A DNA stretch of 64,000 nt. Source: Candidatus Babelota bacterium. Lineage in GTDB: Bacteria; Babelota; Babeliae; Babelales; JAUPTZ01. Positions 42,428 to 51,483 of the stretch are shown piece after piece. Below the pieces are notes generated by a model that searched no databases, had not been told where the DNA came from, and saw nothing but the letters and a program-made list of their open reading frames with translations. Numbering within the stretch: the first letter of the stretch is position 1; each line of letters starts with the position of its first letter. Both the position numbers and the translations under genes were made by a program. Where the stretch lies: contig JAUPTZ010000007.1 in NCBI GenBank assembly GCA_030917815.1, positions 1-64,000 of the forward strand, in the 5' to 3' direction.

Positions 42428-43441
42428 ATGTCATTAATACCGTTAAACGACAAAACGAAGCGTACCGATCCAAACAAGATTTTGCCCATGAAATATATGT
42501 GGGCGCGGCAGCATTACAAAGATGGTATTGCTAATAGTTGGCAACCGGAAGAGATTTCGATGCAGGCAGATGTGGAACAGTGGAAAGCGCGCACTGTCCT
42601 TTCGGCAAACGATCGTCGATTAATTTTGTGGAATCTCGGTTTTTTTTCAACGGCCGAATCGCTTACCGCAAATAATATTGTGATGGCGGTTTATCGCCAT
42701 GTAGCAAATCCAGAGTGCCGTCAGTATATGCTGCGACAGGCATTTGAAGAGGCGGTACACACCGATACCTTTATCTATTGTTGCGATAGTTTGGGGCTCG
42801 ATCCTGATGAGATTTATCAGATGTACGAAACGATTCCCTCGATTAAAGCAAAAGACGATTTTGTGATCGAGTTGACCCAGCAGATCCTTGATCCACGATT
42901 CGAAATTAATACGATCGAAGATGTGCAGCAGTTTGTGCGCAACCTAATTGGCTATTATGTGGTGATGGAAGGGGTTTTCTTTTATGCCGGCTTTGCCATG
43001 ATGCTTGCGTTGAAACGGCAAAACAAGATGGTCGGGATTGGTGAGCAGTTTGAATACATCATGCGGGATGAGAGTTTGCATTTAGCATTTGGGTGTGACT
43101 TGATTAACACGCTGCGCGCTGAGCACCCATCGATTTGGACCGCTGCGTTTCAGCAAGAAGTTACGGTGTTAGTGCAGCAGGCTGTGGTGCTTGAGTCACA
43201 ATATGCGAAAGATGCCTGTCCAAATGGCATGCTGGGGATCAATGCTGAGCAGTTTTCTAATTACGTGAAGCATATTGCTGATCGGCGCTTAGTGCGAATT
43301 GGGCTTGCCGAGGTATATCATCAAGAAAATCCATTTCCATGGATGTCACAATCGACCGACCTGCAAAAGGAAAAGAACTTTTTTGAGACTCGCGTCACCG
43401 AGTATCAAGCGGCCGGGTCACTTGATATGAGCGATTTTTAG
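42428..43441 (+). CDS. nrdB: Ribonucleotide reductase R2 (beta) subunit, class Ic type
   Basis: 337 residues from the ATG at 42428, with AAGGGGA upstream. It supplies the radical-generating metal centre to NrdA. In the usual R2 the first ligand is Asp and a Tyr radical sits four residues after the His ligand. Here the first ligand position is Glu77 (FFSTAESLTANN) and the ExxHxxxY segment reads E108-A-V-H111-T-D-T-F115, with Phe in place of Tyr. Both changes, and the surrounding sequence, match chlamydial R2, which uses a Mn/Fe centre. Other ligands (MEG Glu, RDESLH) are intact. Confidence 0.93.
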   Translation: MSLIPLNDKTKRTDPNKILPMKYMWARQHYKDGIANSWQPEEISMQADVEQWKARTVLSANDRRLILWNLGFFSTAESLTANNIVMAVYRHVANPECRQYMLRQAFEEAVHTDTFIYCCDSLGLDPDEIYQMYETIPSIKAKDDFVIELTQQILDPRFEINTIEDVQQFVRNLIGYYVVMEGVFFYAGFAMMLALKRQNKMVGIGEQFEYIMRDESLHLAFGCDLINTLRAEHPSIWTAAFQQEVTVLVQQAVVLESQYAKDACPNGMLGINAEQFSNYVKHIADRRLVRIGLAEVYHQENPFPWMSQSTDLQKEKNFFETRVTEYQAAGSLDMSDF

Positions 43442-43483
43442 CAGTGCTCAGGGCACGTTTATTGATAGGACCGAGTTGAATAT

Positions 43484-43513
43484 TGACGATTTTTGTCTTT
43501 ATCCCCTACACTG
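43484..43513 (+). promoter_or_regulatory. Possible promoter for the ankyrin-gene pair
   Basis: TTGACG (43484-43489) and TACACT (43508-43513) are 18 bases apart, about 28 bases before the ATG of the first ankyrin gene. Confidence 0.45.
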
Positions 43514-43541
43514 TTAGTATTAATGGTGTAAGGGGGTCTCT

Positions 43542-45299
43542 ATGATGAAAATTGTTGTATTATTTGTGTCTGTTCTGTGTGTGAGTGGCCCTTTGGTGCA
43601 CGCTGGCGTGATGCTCGATGTGGCCCGATCGTCCATAACACGCGCCGTTGTTGGAGTGTCGGCTGTCGGGGGCGTAGTTGCCGGTGTTGTTGCTTATAAG
43701 CGGATGAAAAAGGCCGAGACTCAGTATTTGACCGACTTAGCCGATCATAAGAGAAGGGCCGCTTATCTCAAGGCCCAAGAGCGATTTTATGGGACATGTA
43801 AGTTTGTTGCGGCAAATGGGCTTCTGTGGTTGCTGTTGAAGATTCTTGTGAAAGCTGCGCCCGATTCTCAAGCACTTACGAATGGGCAGTCTGATTGTAA
43901 GGAGCCTGATAAGCCGGTGGGTGTCTCGGTTGTTGGTCCTGGGAAAAAGCATTTGCCACCGAGTGAGCAATTGATCGCAGACCTTTCGGAGCAGCTGTAT
44001 GATGGCGATAAATTCCTTGGTGTGATTGCTAACACGTGTGATGCTGATTTGAAAAAGGTTGTTAATAAAAAGCTTTCTTCTGGCGGCCCGTCATTATTCG
44101 CTAGGGCAATTGAGTTGCATGCTAAACCTGAGGTGCTGGACCGGTTAATGAATCTTGGTGCCGATTATTCGGGAACAGGGCCTGGTTCTGCACTTGATTA
44201 TGCGGCGCGATCGGGTAACAACGATGCGTTTAAGCAGATTGTACGTAGAATGAAGAAAGATGGTGCCGATCTACCCATTGAACCGTTATTGTCCGATCTT
44301 GCACGCCAGGGGAACGCAGAGTTATTTGATTTCTTAGCAGATGAATCCGGTACGACGCCGACGCCTGAGCAATTGCAGAGTTTAACCTTTGGTGACGTAC
44401 TGAGGACCGGAGATCAGGGTCAATTTAAAGATTTGGTTGATAAGACACCAGCGGACGAGCTTAAAGATGTAGGAAATCGGGACGATTTACTCAATAGAGC
44501 TATTGATATAAAGGCCGATCCTTCGGTGATTCAAAAATTGCTTGATAGTGGCGTTGACTGTCCCACTACGGGGAAAGATCCGGCCTTTCGTCATGCGTAT
44601 AACGCCGGCAACATAGAGGCTTTTAAGCAAATTATTAGGGCTATGAAGGAGCAGGGCGCCGATATTAGTACCTTGGCCGCTTACGATGGTGGCCAGCCAC
44701 TCCTTTTTTCGGTGGTGCAGTCGAATAATCAAGATCTTTTTGATTTCTTAACTAAAGAATGTGGCGTGTCGGTTAATGTTCGTGATGAACTTGGACAATC
44801 AATTCTGTGGGCCACGCTTAATAGTCGTGATTATAGAACCGGCACGATTGACCCAGACCAGGTCTCTCGGGTGCTTAATCTTCCTGGTATGAATATTGGG
44901 GAGGTTAATCCACAAGATGGTACCACGCTACTTTTTGTGCAAACCCCGTTTGGTCATGAAACAACAATGGCGTTTTCTGCGCTGATGGAGCGAGGAAAAG
45001 TCTTTTTTGGTGCCGATACTGAAGGGTTTAATCGGTGGGTTAACCATACAAACAAGATAGGGCTTACCGCTCTTGATATTGAGGCCATGTCAGAATGTCC
45101 TTCTGACGACCACGTAAGGCTTCTGGTTGAAAATGGTGCAGAGATTTCGGCCGAGACTCTTAGGCGAGCGAAAGATCGGTTTAATGAGATACAGCGAGTG
45201 GGCTACCCTGGGCACCATTATATGGAGGCCACGTATATTGCGAGTGCAAGGCGTGCTCTTGCCTATTTAGAAGATGAATTTGCTAAATTAAGAGCGTAA
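43542..45299 (+). CDS. Exported ankyrin-repeat protein with membrane hairpin
   Basis: 585 residues. Signal peptide about 1-21, then hydrophobic segments at about 35-52 and 85-103 around a basic linker. Ankyrin repeats run from about residue 165 to 545, seen as pairs of LLSD-, GADYS- and DLFDFLTKECGVSVNVRDELGQS-type units. AAGGGGGT precedes the start. It is followed 15 bases later by a shorter paralogue. The shared head and exchangeable repeat tails are as in 405. Ankyrin proteins exported by intracellular bacteria commonly bind host proteins; that role is inferred. Confidence 0.82.
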   Translation: MMKIVVLFVSVLCVSGPLVHAGVMLDVARSSITRAVVGVSAVGGVVAGVVAYKRMKKAETQYLTDLADHKRRAAYLKAQERFYGTCKFVAANGLLWLLLKILVKAAPDSQALTNGQSDCKEPDKPVGVSVVGPGKKHLPPSEQLIADLSEQLYDGDKFLGVIANTCDADLKKVVNKKLSSGGPSLFARAIELHAKPEVLDRLMNLGADYSGTGPGSALDYAARSGNNDAFKQIVRRMKKDGADLPIEPLLSDLARQGNAELFDFLADESGTTPTPEQLQSLTFGDVLRTGDQGQFKDLVDKTPADELKDVGNRDDLLNRAIDIKADPSVIQKLLDSGVDCPTTGKDPAFRHAYNAGNIEAFKQIIRAMKEQGADISTLAAYDGGQPLLFSVVQSNNQDLFDFLTKECGVSVNVRDELGQSILWATLNSRDYRTGTIDPDQVSRVLNLPGMNIGEVNPQDGTTLLFVQTPFGHETTMAFSALMERGKVFFGADTEGFNRWVNHTNKIGLTALDIEAMSECPSDDHVRLLVENGAEISAETLRRAKDRFNEIQRVGYPGHHYMEATYIASARRALAYLEDEFAKLRA

Positions 45300-45314
45300 G
45301 AAGGCGGGGGCGAT

Positions 45315-46463
45315 ATGAAAAGAATATCGTTTGTGTTGATGAGTGGTATAGCGGTGACCTGGTTACCGGTTTCTGCGGTCGGAGTGCTTGAGGTATTACA
45401 ATCACCAACAACTCGCGTTGTGGCCGGTGTTTCAACTGCTGGGTTGGTGGTTGCCTGCTTTATTGCGCGAAATAGAATGCAACGAGCAGCAATACTTTGC
45501 CGTTCCGGGGCTATGACTACCGAGTCGTATCAAAAATCAAGAGCGTTATTTGTGGCCGCGTGTAAAGCGGCCGCAGTTGTTGGGGGGATCAGTATAGCCA
45601 CGTTGATGTCGCTTCTTTTTAAAGGAAAGCCGAATGAGTCAGCTTTATTGAATATTACGCTCGACACTGGTAATCCGGTTCCTTTGAGAAAAGAGGCTGA
45701 AGAACCAAAGCAACCTTCAGTTGCCGATATTCAAAATGTTTTTAAGCAGATTGATTTTAATTATGATGAGCAGATAAGCGCAGCCTGTGAACAGCTGCTT
45801 GAGGAAAAAAATACCGGCATGTTTATGGCGGTGGCAAAAAAGGCACATGAGAGCGGTAAGGCCTTGGATGCGATTACCGTTAATTATGGTAAAAAACCGC
45901 TGTTGTTTGCGGCAGCAGAAAGTGTTGATGCTGTTATGTTTAACTCTTTGGTAAAAGACTACGGTATGTCGTGTGTGCAACGAGATATCTATGGTTGTAC
46001 GGTGTTAAGCCATGCGATCTTTTACGCTAATATTCCACTTGCTAAAGAATTGATTAAGGAAGGGCTTCTTCCGATTGATGCGGTTGATACCTATGGTTAT
46101 AATGCTTTACATCTTGCGGTGGCGGAGAGTCATGAGCTTGTTTCTTTGTTGCTTGATGCCGCTAGAAAACGATTAGACCATGATGCGTTTGTTGCGTGGC
46201 TCAATCAACCAGCAACTACGCACGGCAATCCAACGCCGCTTGAATTTGCGGTTTTGTCCGATAGCATGGATGCCTTAGCCATAGTTAAAGCGCTTGTTGA
46301 GGCGGGTGCTGGCGTTACGCCAAAAATTGTTGGATGTGCCGATAAGAACCTAGCTAGAGTTGATCTTTTAATTTCTCACGGAGCAGATAAGAAACTTCCT
46401 GATGAGCTTAAAAAGGTGGTTAAATATTTGTCGACCGTTCAGAGGACGACTTCTCGAAGGTAG
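45315..46463 (+). CDS. Exported ankyrin-repeat protein, paralogue of 43542
   Basis: 382 residues. It starts with a signal peptide (about 1-20) and two hydrophobic segments (about 34-51 and 79-102). The TTRVVAGVSTAGLVVA stretch matches ITRAVVGVSAVGGVVAG in the upstream gene. About five ankyrin units follow (about 150-370; GYNALHLAVAESHELVSLLL is the clearest). GGCGGGGGCG precedes the ATG. Cotranscribed with its larger neighbour; a duplicate with fewer repeats. Confidence 0.82.
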   Translation: MKRISFVLMSGIAVTWLPVSAVGVLEVLQSPTTRVVAGVSTAGLVVACFIARNRMQRAAILCRSGAMTTESYQKSRALFVAACKAAAVVGGISIATLMSLLFKGKPNESALLNITLDTGNPVPLRKEAEEPKQPSVADIQNVFKQIDFNYDEQISAACEQLLEEKNTGMFMAVAKKAHESGKALDAITVNYGKKPLLFAAAESVDAVMFNSLVKDYGMSCVQRDIYGCTVLSHAIFYANIPLAKELIKEGLLPIDAVDTYGYNALHLAVAESHELVSLLLDAARKRLDHDAFVAWLNQPATTHGNPTPLEFAVLSDSMDALAIVKALVEAGAGVTPKIVGCADKNLARVDLLISHGADKKLPDELKKVVKYLSTVQRTTSRR

Positions 46464-46491
46464 TATGTACCATTAATTTCTGCTAGCATTG

Positions 46492-46521
46492 AGCCTCATT
46501 GTTTAAATGCGTGAGGCTTTT
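46492..46521 (+). promoter_or_regulatory. Hairpin covering the nfeD ribosome binding site
   Basis: AGCCTCA (46492-46498) pairs with TGAGGCT (46512-46518), which is followed by TTT and the ATG at 46522. The right arm contains the GAGG ribosome binding site. Folding would hide it and resembles a short terminator after the ankyrin genes. Confidence 0.5.
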
Positions 46522-46974
46522 ATGGACGTTTTTATCTATTTCTCGCCGGCAGTTTTATGGCTGATCAGTGGTGTTGTGCTCTTGCTTGTTGAGCTTATGA
46601 CACCCGGCCTTTTTTTCTTTATATCGTTTGCGTTTGGTTGTCTCTTTGGCGCGCTTGCCGCCTGGCTAGGCTATTCTTTTGCTATACAAGCAACGAGTGC
46701 TTTGGTGGTTGCGCTGATACAATTTAATGGTATGCGACGCAGCTTGCGTCAGTTTACTAATACGGTTCAAGCGCCTACGAATACCCAGGCCCTTTTGGGT
46801 AAACGAACGGTGGTTATCACCGCTATAACGCCACATTCGAATGGTACGGTAAAAGTTGGTGGTGAGACGTGGACTGCCAGTTCTGAGTTTACCTGCGCCG
46901 TTGGAAGTGTCGTAAAAGTCCTTCGCGTTGAGGGTAATCGTGTTATTGTTACGTTAGATCATACAGAGGAGTAA
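46522..46974 (+). CDS. NfeD-like membrane protein
   Basis: 150 residues from the ATG at 46522, preceded by GTGAGGC. Several hydrophobic segments (about 7-70) include the LVELMTPGLFFFISFAFG motif typical of NfeD-type partners. A C-terminal OB-like beta domain (about 88-150) follows with GKRTVVITAITPHSNGTVKVGGETW. NfeD proteins act with stomatin-like (SPFH) proteins in membrane quality control. That partner is the next gene, after a 3-base gap. Confidence 0.85.
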   Translation: MDVFIYFSPAVLWLISGVVLLLVELMTPGLFFFISFAFGCLFGALAAWLGYSFAIQATSALVVALIQFNGMRRSLRQFTNTVQAPTNTQALLGKRTVVITAITPHSNGTVKVGGETWTASSEFTCAVGSVVKVLRVEGNRVIVTLDHTEE

Positions 46975-46977
46975 AAA

Positions 46978-47931
46978 ATGGAAATTATGTTTTCTCTAGG
47001 GATGTTATTTTTTGGTGTTGTGGTCTTATTCTTATGTACTATGCTTGCAAAGGCTACGTATATTGTGAGCCAGGCCGAGGTGGTGCTTATTGAGCGGTTT
47101 GGTAAATTTCACCAACTTTTGACCTCAGGTATTCACTTTATAGTGCCGTTTATTGATAGACCACGAAGCACCTACTGGACGTTTCTTAAGGACCAACCAG
47201 GAAGCCGCAATTTGTATCGTTACATTATGGCGGTTGAACGCATTGACCTGCGTGAAGCGGTTTATGATTTTCCAAAGCAAAACGTAATCACTCGTGATAA
47301 CGTGACGATGGAAATCAATGCGCTCTTGTATTACCAAATTACCGATCCAAAGCGGGCCATCTATGAAGTATCGGACTTGCCGCAGGCAATTGAGAAATTG
47401 ACCCAGACAACGCTGCGTAACGTCATAGGATCGCTTGATTTGGATGAAACGCTTACCTCGCGTGACCAAGTGAATACGAAGCTTCGTATCATTCTTGATG
47501 AAGCGACCGATAAATGGGGTGTGAAGGTTAATCGCGTTGAGCTCCAGGAGGTTAATCCGCCACTGGATATTCGTAATGCAATGGAAAAACAAATGCGTGC
47601 CGAGCGTGATCGCCGGGCATTGATCTTAGAGGCTGAAGGTAAGAAGTCGGCCGCTATTTTGACCGCTCAAGGGGAAATGGAAGCGGCAATTATGTGTGCC
47701 GAAGGTGCGGCTCAAGCTCGCCTGAAGCATGCGCAAGCTGAAGCCGAAGCGATTTCAATGATTCAGCGTGTAGCGCCGAACAGCGATCCGTTCCCTTACT
47801 TAATAGCGCTTAATTATCTCAAGGTATTACCGGAGATGATGAAGGGTGGGGAAGGTAAGACCGTTGTGATTCCTTATGAGGCGGCCGGTGTTATGGGTGC
47901 CCTTGGGTCTATGAGAGAGTTACTTAAGTAA
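46978..47931 (+). CDS. SPFH/Band-7 (paraslipin-like) membrane protein
   Basis: 317 residues. One N-terminal membrane segment (about 5-25), then an SPFH domain beginning VSQAEVVLIERFGKFHQLL and containing FPKQNVITRDNVTMEINALLYYQITD and EVNPPLDIRNAMEKQMRAERDRRA. A helical Ala/Glu-rich region (about 215-270) and a proline-free tail complete it. Such proteins form large membrane rings and organise or protect other membrane proteins. The NfeD-like gene just before it supports this assignment; QmcA/YbbK is the closest type. Confidence 0.92.
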   Translation: MEIMFSLGMLFFGVVVLFLCTMLAKATYIVSQAEVVLIERFGKFHQLLTSGIHFIVPFIDRPRSTYWTFLKDQPGSRNLYRYIMAVERIDLREAVYDFPKQNVITRDNVTMEINALLYYQITDPKRAIYEVSDLPQAIEKLTQTTLRNVIGSLDLDETLTSRDQVNTKLRIILDEATDKWGVKVNRVELQEVNPPLDIRNAMEKQMRAERDRRALILEAEGKKSAAILTAQGEMEAAIMCAEGAAQARLKHAQAEAEAISMIQRVAPNSDPFPYLIALNYLKVLPEMMKGGEGKTVVIPYEAAGVMGALGSMRELLK

Positions 47932-47949
47932 ACGATATTGAATGACGTG

Positions 47950-47985
47950 AAAAGAGGCGACTGTGAATGCAGCCGCCTCTTTTTT
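47950..47985 (+). terminator. Intrinsic terminator after the SPFH gene
   Basis: AAAAGAGGCG pairs with CGCCTCTTTT over 10 bases, with ACTG/CAG extending the stem past one mismatch; a T run follows. It lies 18 bases after the stop. Confidence 0.85.
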
Positions 47986-48005
47986 AATGGGATGTATATT
48001 TTTCG

Positions 48006-48590
48006 TTACTCTGAAGTGAGTGCCCGTGCAGCGAGTATAAGGAGCGCAATTGCCCCTGCCGATAATCCAATAACGATCCCCTTGCGAGCGAGTGAATTAT
48101 TAAACTGATCACTGGTGCTGTCTTCGCTCATCATGGTCATTGGGCCGTAGTAAAGGCCAAGATTTCTGAGTGAAGAAGCAACCATTTCGCTGTCTGGGTT
48201 GGTCTCGCAAAAGAAATTGAACTCCTTTTGGCATTCGGTTAGCGCCGCCACATGCATTTTTTTTACTGAAATCTTATCATGGACGGTACGGGTGTTCCTG
48301 ACCAACAGGGTCCTCATGCATTCAAATAACGCTTGTTCGAGGGCTGGGCGTTGCCAGGCAAAAGACAGTAGTTGAGAGAGAGATGGTCCGATTATGGCAA
48401 CATCATTGGCTAGCTCGCTAGGAGATAGCGTAACAGAATCATCATTAAGAATTTTTTGGCAAAAATTACTGAGAAGGATCTCCTCAGATGGGGGAGATGA
48501 CCTATAGCCGGTTCCAAAGAGTGGTGCGAATAAAGAAAGCGTGCAGGCAACTAAGCTGTTACGAAGTACGGTATTGCGTAGACTAACCAT
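48006..48590 (-). CDS. Exported protein with C-terminal membrane segment
   Basis: 194 residues. N-terminal signal (about 8-27), helical body, and a hydrophobic segment at about 172-190 followed by TSE. The topology resembles the protein at 36316. No family recognised. GGAG lies 4 bases before the ATG. It shares the terminator region with the SPFH gene on the other side. Confidence 0.65.
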   Translation of the reverse strand: MVSLRNTVLRNSLVACTLSLFAPLFGTGYRSSPPSEEILLSNFCQKILNDDSVTLSPSELANDVAIIGPSLSQLLSFAWQRPALEQALFECMRTLLVRNTRTVHDKISVKKMHVAALTECQKEFNFFCETNPDSEMVASSLRNLGLYYGPMTMMSEDSTSDQFNNSLARKGIVIGLSAGAIALLILAARALTSE

Positions 48591-48633
48591 GGAGGTCTCC
48601 TGTATTAATGGGGGCTATACGGGAGTGCTGGAC

Positions 48634-48671
48634 CGGTTTCAGCACCATTCTTTAACATGATGCTGAAACCG
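48634..48671. repeat. Perfect inverted repeat between two minus-strand genes
   Basis: CGGTTTCAGCA and TGCTGAAACCG, 11 bases each, with a 16-base spacer. Neither arm is followed by a T run on the minus strand, so it may not be a simple terminator; a protein-binding site or RNA hairpin are possible. Confidence 0.6.
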
Positions 48672-48709
48672 TACCACGGCATTATATCTTTAGCAAGAGC
48701 AAACGGTTA

Positions 48710-49471
48710 TTAGATGAGGCCTTTTTGCTGCCTTTCTAGTGCTTGATGATGAGTTTGATGTGCCGGTATGCCAAATGATGCTTCGTTGGCTCGTGTGGTC
48801 GCTTGCACGAACTGCTGGACTTGCTGCAGCATGACATGTCTCGCAATATGATCGGTCTCAAATTCTTTGGTACAGTCAAGGATGAGTACCGGAACATCGA
48901 GTAGCGAGGCTAAGATCTCTTGCTTACCAATTAACCATTCTTCGTGACGATGGTGCAATGCTTCAAGATAGGAGAGGGGAATGCTTGATTCTTCGCAGCG
49001 GGATCGCTTTTGAATGCGTTCAAAACAGATTTCCGGTGTTGTGCGAAGGTAAATGAAGCCGCTTGGTTTTTTGGTGTAGGCCTGCACCAGCCATCCAAAC
49101 CATTCTTTATAGATGCTCCATTCTAGTGCGTTCATGAAGCCGAGCTCAAAGCAATTTTTAGCAAAGCAGTAGCGGTCGCAGTAAACCGAACGTTCATAGA
49201 TTTGGGGCGCAAGCGAGGTAACGGTTGATTCATGCTCAATCTGTGACTGGATCCGGCTTATGAATGCATATGATTGGAAGGTGTAGGCCCATCGCGGTGT
49301 GTCTTTGTAGAAAAGATCGAGAAGGTTGCCTTCCTTGTCTTTGCGTTGCCATTTGTCGGTTGGTTCATAGATAACATCGATGCCCAAATCTTCATGCATG
49401 AGCCGTAAAAAAGTAGATTTTCCTGCGCCAATGTTTCCTTCAACGACAAAATGAGGGGCAGTGCGTGCCAT
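48710..49471 (-). CDS. Deoxynucleoside kinase
   Basis: 253 residues, cytoplasmic. It phosphorylates deoxynucleosides to start salvage. GNIGAGKST (about 12-20) is the P-loop. QSYAFISRIQSQ and the ERSVYCDRYCFAKN segment (about 94-107) correspond to the DRS substrate-binding motif; RIQKRSRCEES fits the Arg lid. The type is that of eukaryotic/viral dGK-dCK-TK2 rather than TdK. Combined with NrdAB, it lets the cell use host deoxynucleosides as well as make its own. AAGGATATC precedes the ATG. Confidence 0.9.
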   Translation of the reverse strand: MARTAPHFVVEGNIGAGKSTFLRLMHEDLGIDVIYEPTDKWQRKDKEGNLLDLFYKDTPRWAYTFQSYAFISRIQSQIEHESTVTSLAPQIYERSVYCDRYCFAKNCFELGFMNALEWSIYKEWFGWLVQAYTKKPSGFIYLRTTPEICFERIQKRSRCEESSIPLSYLEALHHRHEEWLIGKQEILASLLDVPVLILDCTKEFETDHIARHVMLQQVQQFVQATTRANEASFGIPAHQTHHQALERQQKGLI

Positions 49472-49901
49472 GATATCCTTTCGATAGAGAAATGGTAGTT
49501 AATAAGTCAGTTGAAATAGGCTACTATGGCGCTACAGTCGCGCTATTTGGGCGCTTCATGTTGTAAGCCGTTAAAGGTCAAGGGGCTGTCATTGTAGAGA
49601 TTTTTGCCTTAGAAGGCGATCTTTTTTTTAAGGTTTCTATCTTGATATTTAGTATACATTTTTATTGATAATAGCCGGTGAATTTGGTTTAGTGCTCCTG
49701 GAGATACATGCCTGCCGGTTTGGGTGGTTAAAAGGGGTTCAAATTGACAATGCAATAAAACTCTTTACACTTAATGCCTCATTCATCTTCTCTAGGTATG
49801 TGGGCTTTGCCCCTATTATTCCCCCTCAAAGTGCGTTTTTGTTGGTACGCGATGGCGTGCGTAGCATAGAACGCGGTTTTTATTAAGGATGTAGTATACG
49901 T
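49472..49901. other. Intergenic region between dNK and the outer-membrane barrel gene
   Basis: About 430 bases. It has a weak GCCT/AGGC hairpin with T run near 49611-49633, and an AT-rich part near 49640-49665 that may hold the promoter of the downstream gene. A small open frame starting with TTG at 49665 has no ribosome binding site and looks spurious. No RNA gene recognised. Confidence 0.5.
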
Positions 49902-51386
49902 ATGAAAAGATATACAAAAATTTTGATGGCGCTGAGTAGCGCATTCCTCCTTTCCGGTTCAATTTTACCTTCTATTAGCGTTGCGCAGCAGCAACGAGAT
50001 GAGCTTGCAACCGCTATGGCATTAGGTATTGGTGACAACGTCTTATGGAAAGACCTTCAGAATGGTCATCAGCGCGATATGTTGTATGAGCCGGTTTCTT
50101 CTAATGAATCGCTTGTGTATAAAGATGAATCTATTACTTTGTTTTTTACCCGTGCTGGTAAGCTTTATTGCAGTATTGGCGATATGATCAACCTTGATGC
50201 GGTGGAGTCTATTGCAAACCAGGCGTTGATTAGCTTGTTTGTTGATACCGATGCTCATGAAGGTGAAGAGGATACGGTTGCGGCCGAATACGCCTCGGCT
50301 TTGCGTACCAATGTTGAGCAAATAACTTTCCAGGAGCATCGTGCCGGCGCGGTATTGGCCAAAGAGTGGATCTATGACCGCCTCTATCTTTCGGCCCGCA
50401 CATGGGTTGGAGTGGCTGAGCGTAACTACTGGCTTGATGACGAGTATCGTCAAAATCTTGCTAAGGTGACGCAACAATTATTCCCAAGTAACGATGGGGT
50501 CTTCAATCTTTCCGATTTTATAAAAACGAGCTGGGGTCTTGGTGATACTCATCTTAAGGCAGGATGGATCACACTGTTTGACTCAGGATTTACGATTCGT
50601 GCCGGTGTGAAAGCTATTATACCTACGGCGACAGAATCTCGACGGTCAACCGATTTGAAGCTTATTCCGCTTCGTATGGATGAATTTCAGGGTTATGGCA
50701 AGTCGCGTCTCAATGAGATTTTGATTGCACCAAAGCTTGGTAATGGCGGACACGTTGGTGGTGGTGTATGGGGTGATGCAACATGGACTCAGGCTTATGA
50801 TAATGGCAGACAAGTGTTGAAGCTCCAAGCCTATGGTGGAGTGGATTATTTGATCGATGCGACCGAGGAACGGGCCTTATTGCAGTATGTTGATACCACA
50901 ATGGTACGAGCTTCCGGTGGTCTTGCGACTACCTATGCCGGACTTGCAGATGTTTTTAAGACTACCCACGATAGTGATTTTAGAAGTTTTATTACTCAGC
51001 ATGCATTGCCTGAGTTAATTGAGGTGATTGTGGCGCCAGGTGCCATTGCGCAGCTTGGTCTTTTGGCTCAGTATAGCTTTGGTAAAGCACTCTTTTTTGC
51101 CGGCTATGATTGGTATTTTAAGAGCCAAGAGAAGATTGTTCGTTTTGTAGAAGCGAGTGATGCAATACTGTATTCACCAATTCAAGAAGCAAATCCATCT
51201 TCCAGTAACCAGCAGAAGATATTTGGGGGCATTTCTTATAGCGTTATGCAGCACGATGTACAGTTCTTTTCCCGAAAGTTTTCTAATCTTGGCCTGAGCT
51301 TTGGGCTTCATGGGTCGGCCGCATCGACAGCGGTTGCTATGGGCAAAGACTTTAGTATTGGGCTCAATTTTGGTCTTAAGTGTTAA
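49902..51386 (+). CDS. Predicted outer-membrane beta-barrel protein
   Basis: 494 residues with a signal peptide (about 1-28, ending SISVA). No membrane helices; instead amphipathic strands such as SARTWVGVAERNYWL, LGDTHLKAGWITLF, VLKLQAYGGVDYLI and a final strand GKDFSIGLNFGLKC. The C-terminus ends in Lys-Cys instead of the usual Phe, so barrel insertion by BamA may use a different last-strand signal. Probably a porin-like or major surface protein. The family is not recognised, so this is inference from composition and topology. A terminator follows. Confidence 0.7.
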   Translation: MKRYTKILMALSSAFLLSGSILPSISVAQQQRDELATAMALGIGDNVLWKDLQNGHQRDMLYEPVSSNESLVYKDESITLFFTRAGKLYCSIGDMINLDAVESIANQALISLFVDTDAHEGEEDTVAAEYASALRTNVEQITFQEHRAGAVLAKEWIYDRLYLSARTWVGVAERNYWLDDEYRQNLAKVTQQLFPSNDGVFNLSDFIKTSWGLGDTHLKAGWITLFDSGFTIRAGVKAIIPTATESRRSTDLKLIPLRMDEFQGYGKSRLNEILIAPKLGNGGHVGGGVWGDATWTQAYDNGRQVLKLQAYGGVDYLIDATEERALLQYVDTTMVRASGGLATTYAGLADVFKTTHDSDFRSFITQHALPELIEVIVAPGAIAQLGLLAQYSFGKALFFAGYDWYFKSQEKIVRFVEASDAILYSPIQEANPSSSNQQKIFGGISYSVMQHDVQFFSRKFSNLGLSFGLHGSAASTAVAMGKDFSIGLNFGLKC

Positions 51387-51411
51387 AGGGATTCATTATC
51401 GTTTTTTGTAG

Positions 51412-51438
51412 AAGCGTTGCAACGGGCAGCGCTTTTCT
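51412..51438 (+). terminator. Terminator after the outer-membrane barrel gene
   Basis: AAGCGTTGC and GCAGCGCTT pair over nine bases with one T-G wobble, loop AACGG, followed by TTC. It lies 26 bases past the stop. Confidence 0.6.
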
Positions 51439-51483
51439 ATTACTATAAAAGTAGTAATTGGTTTTTATCTAAAGGGACTGTAA

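Noticed and set aside
49665-49886. 73-codon frame starting at TTG
   Set aside because: No ribosome binding site or family, and it lies in the leader of the barrel gene.
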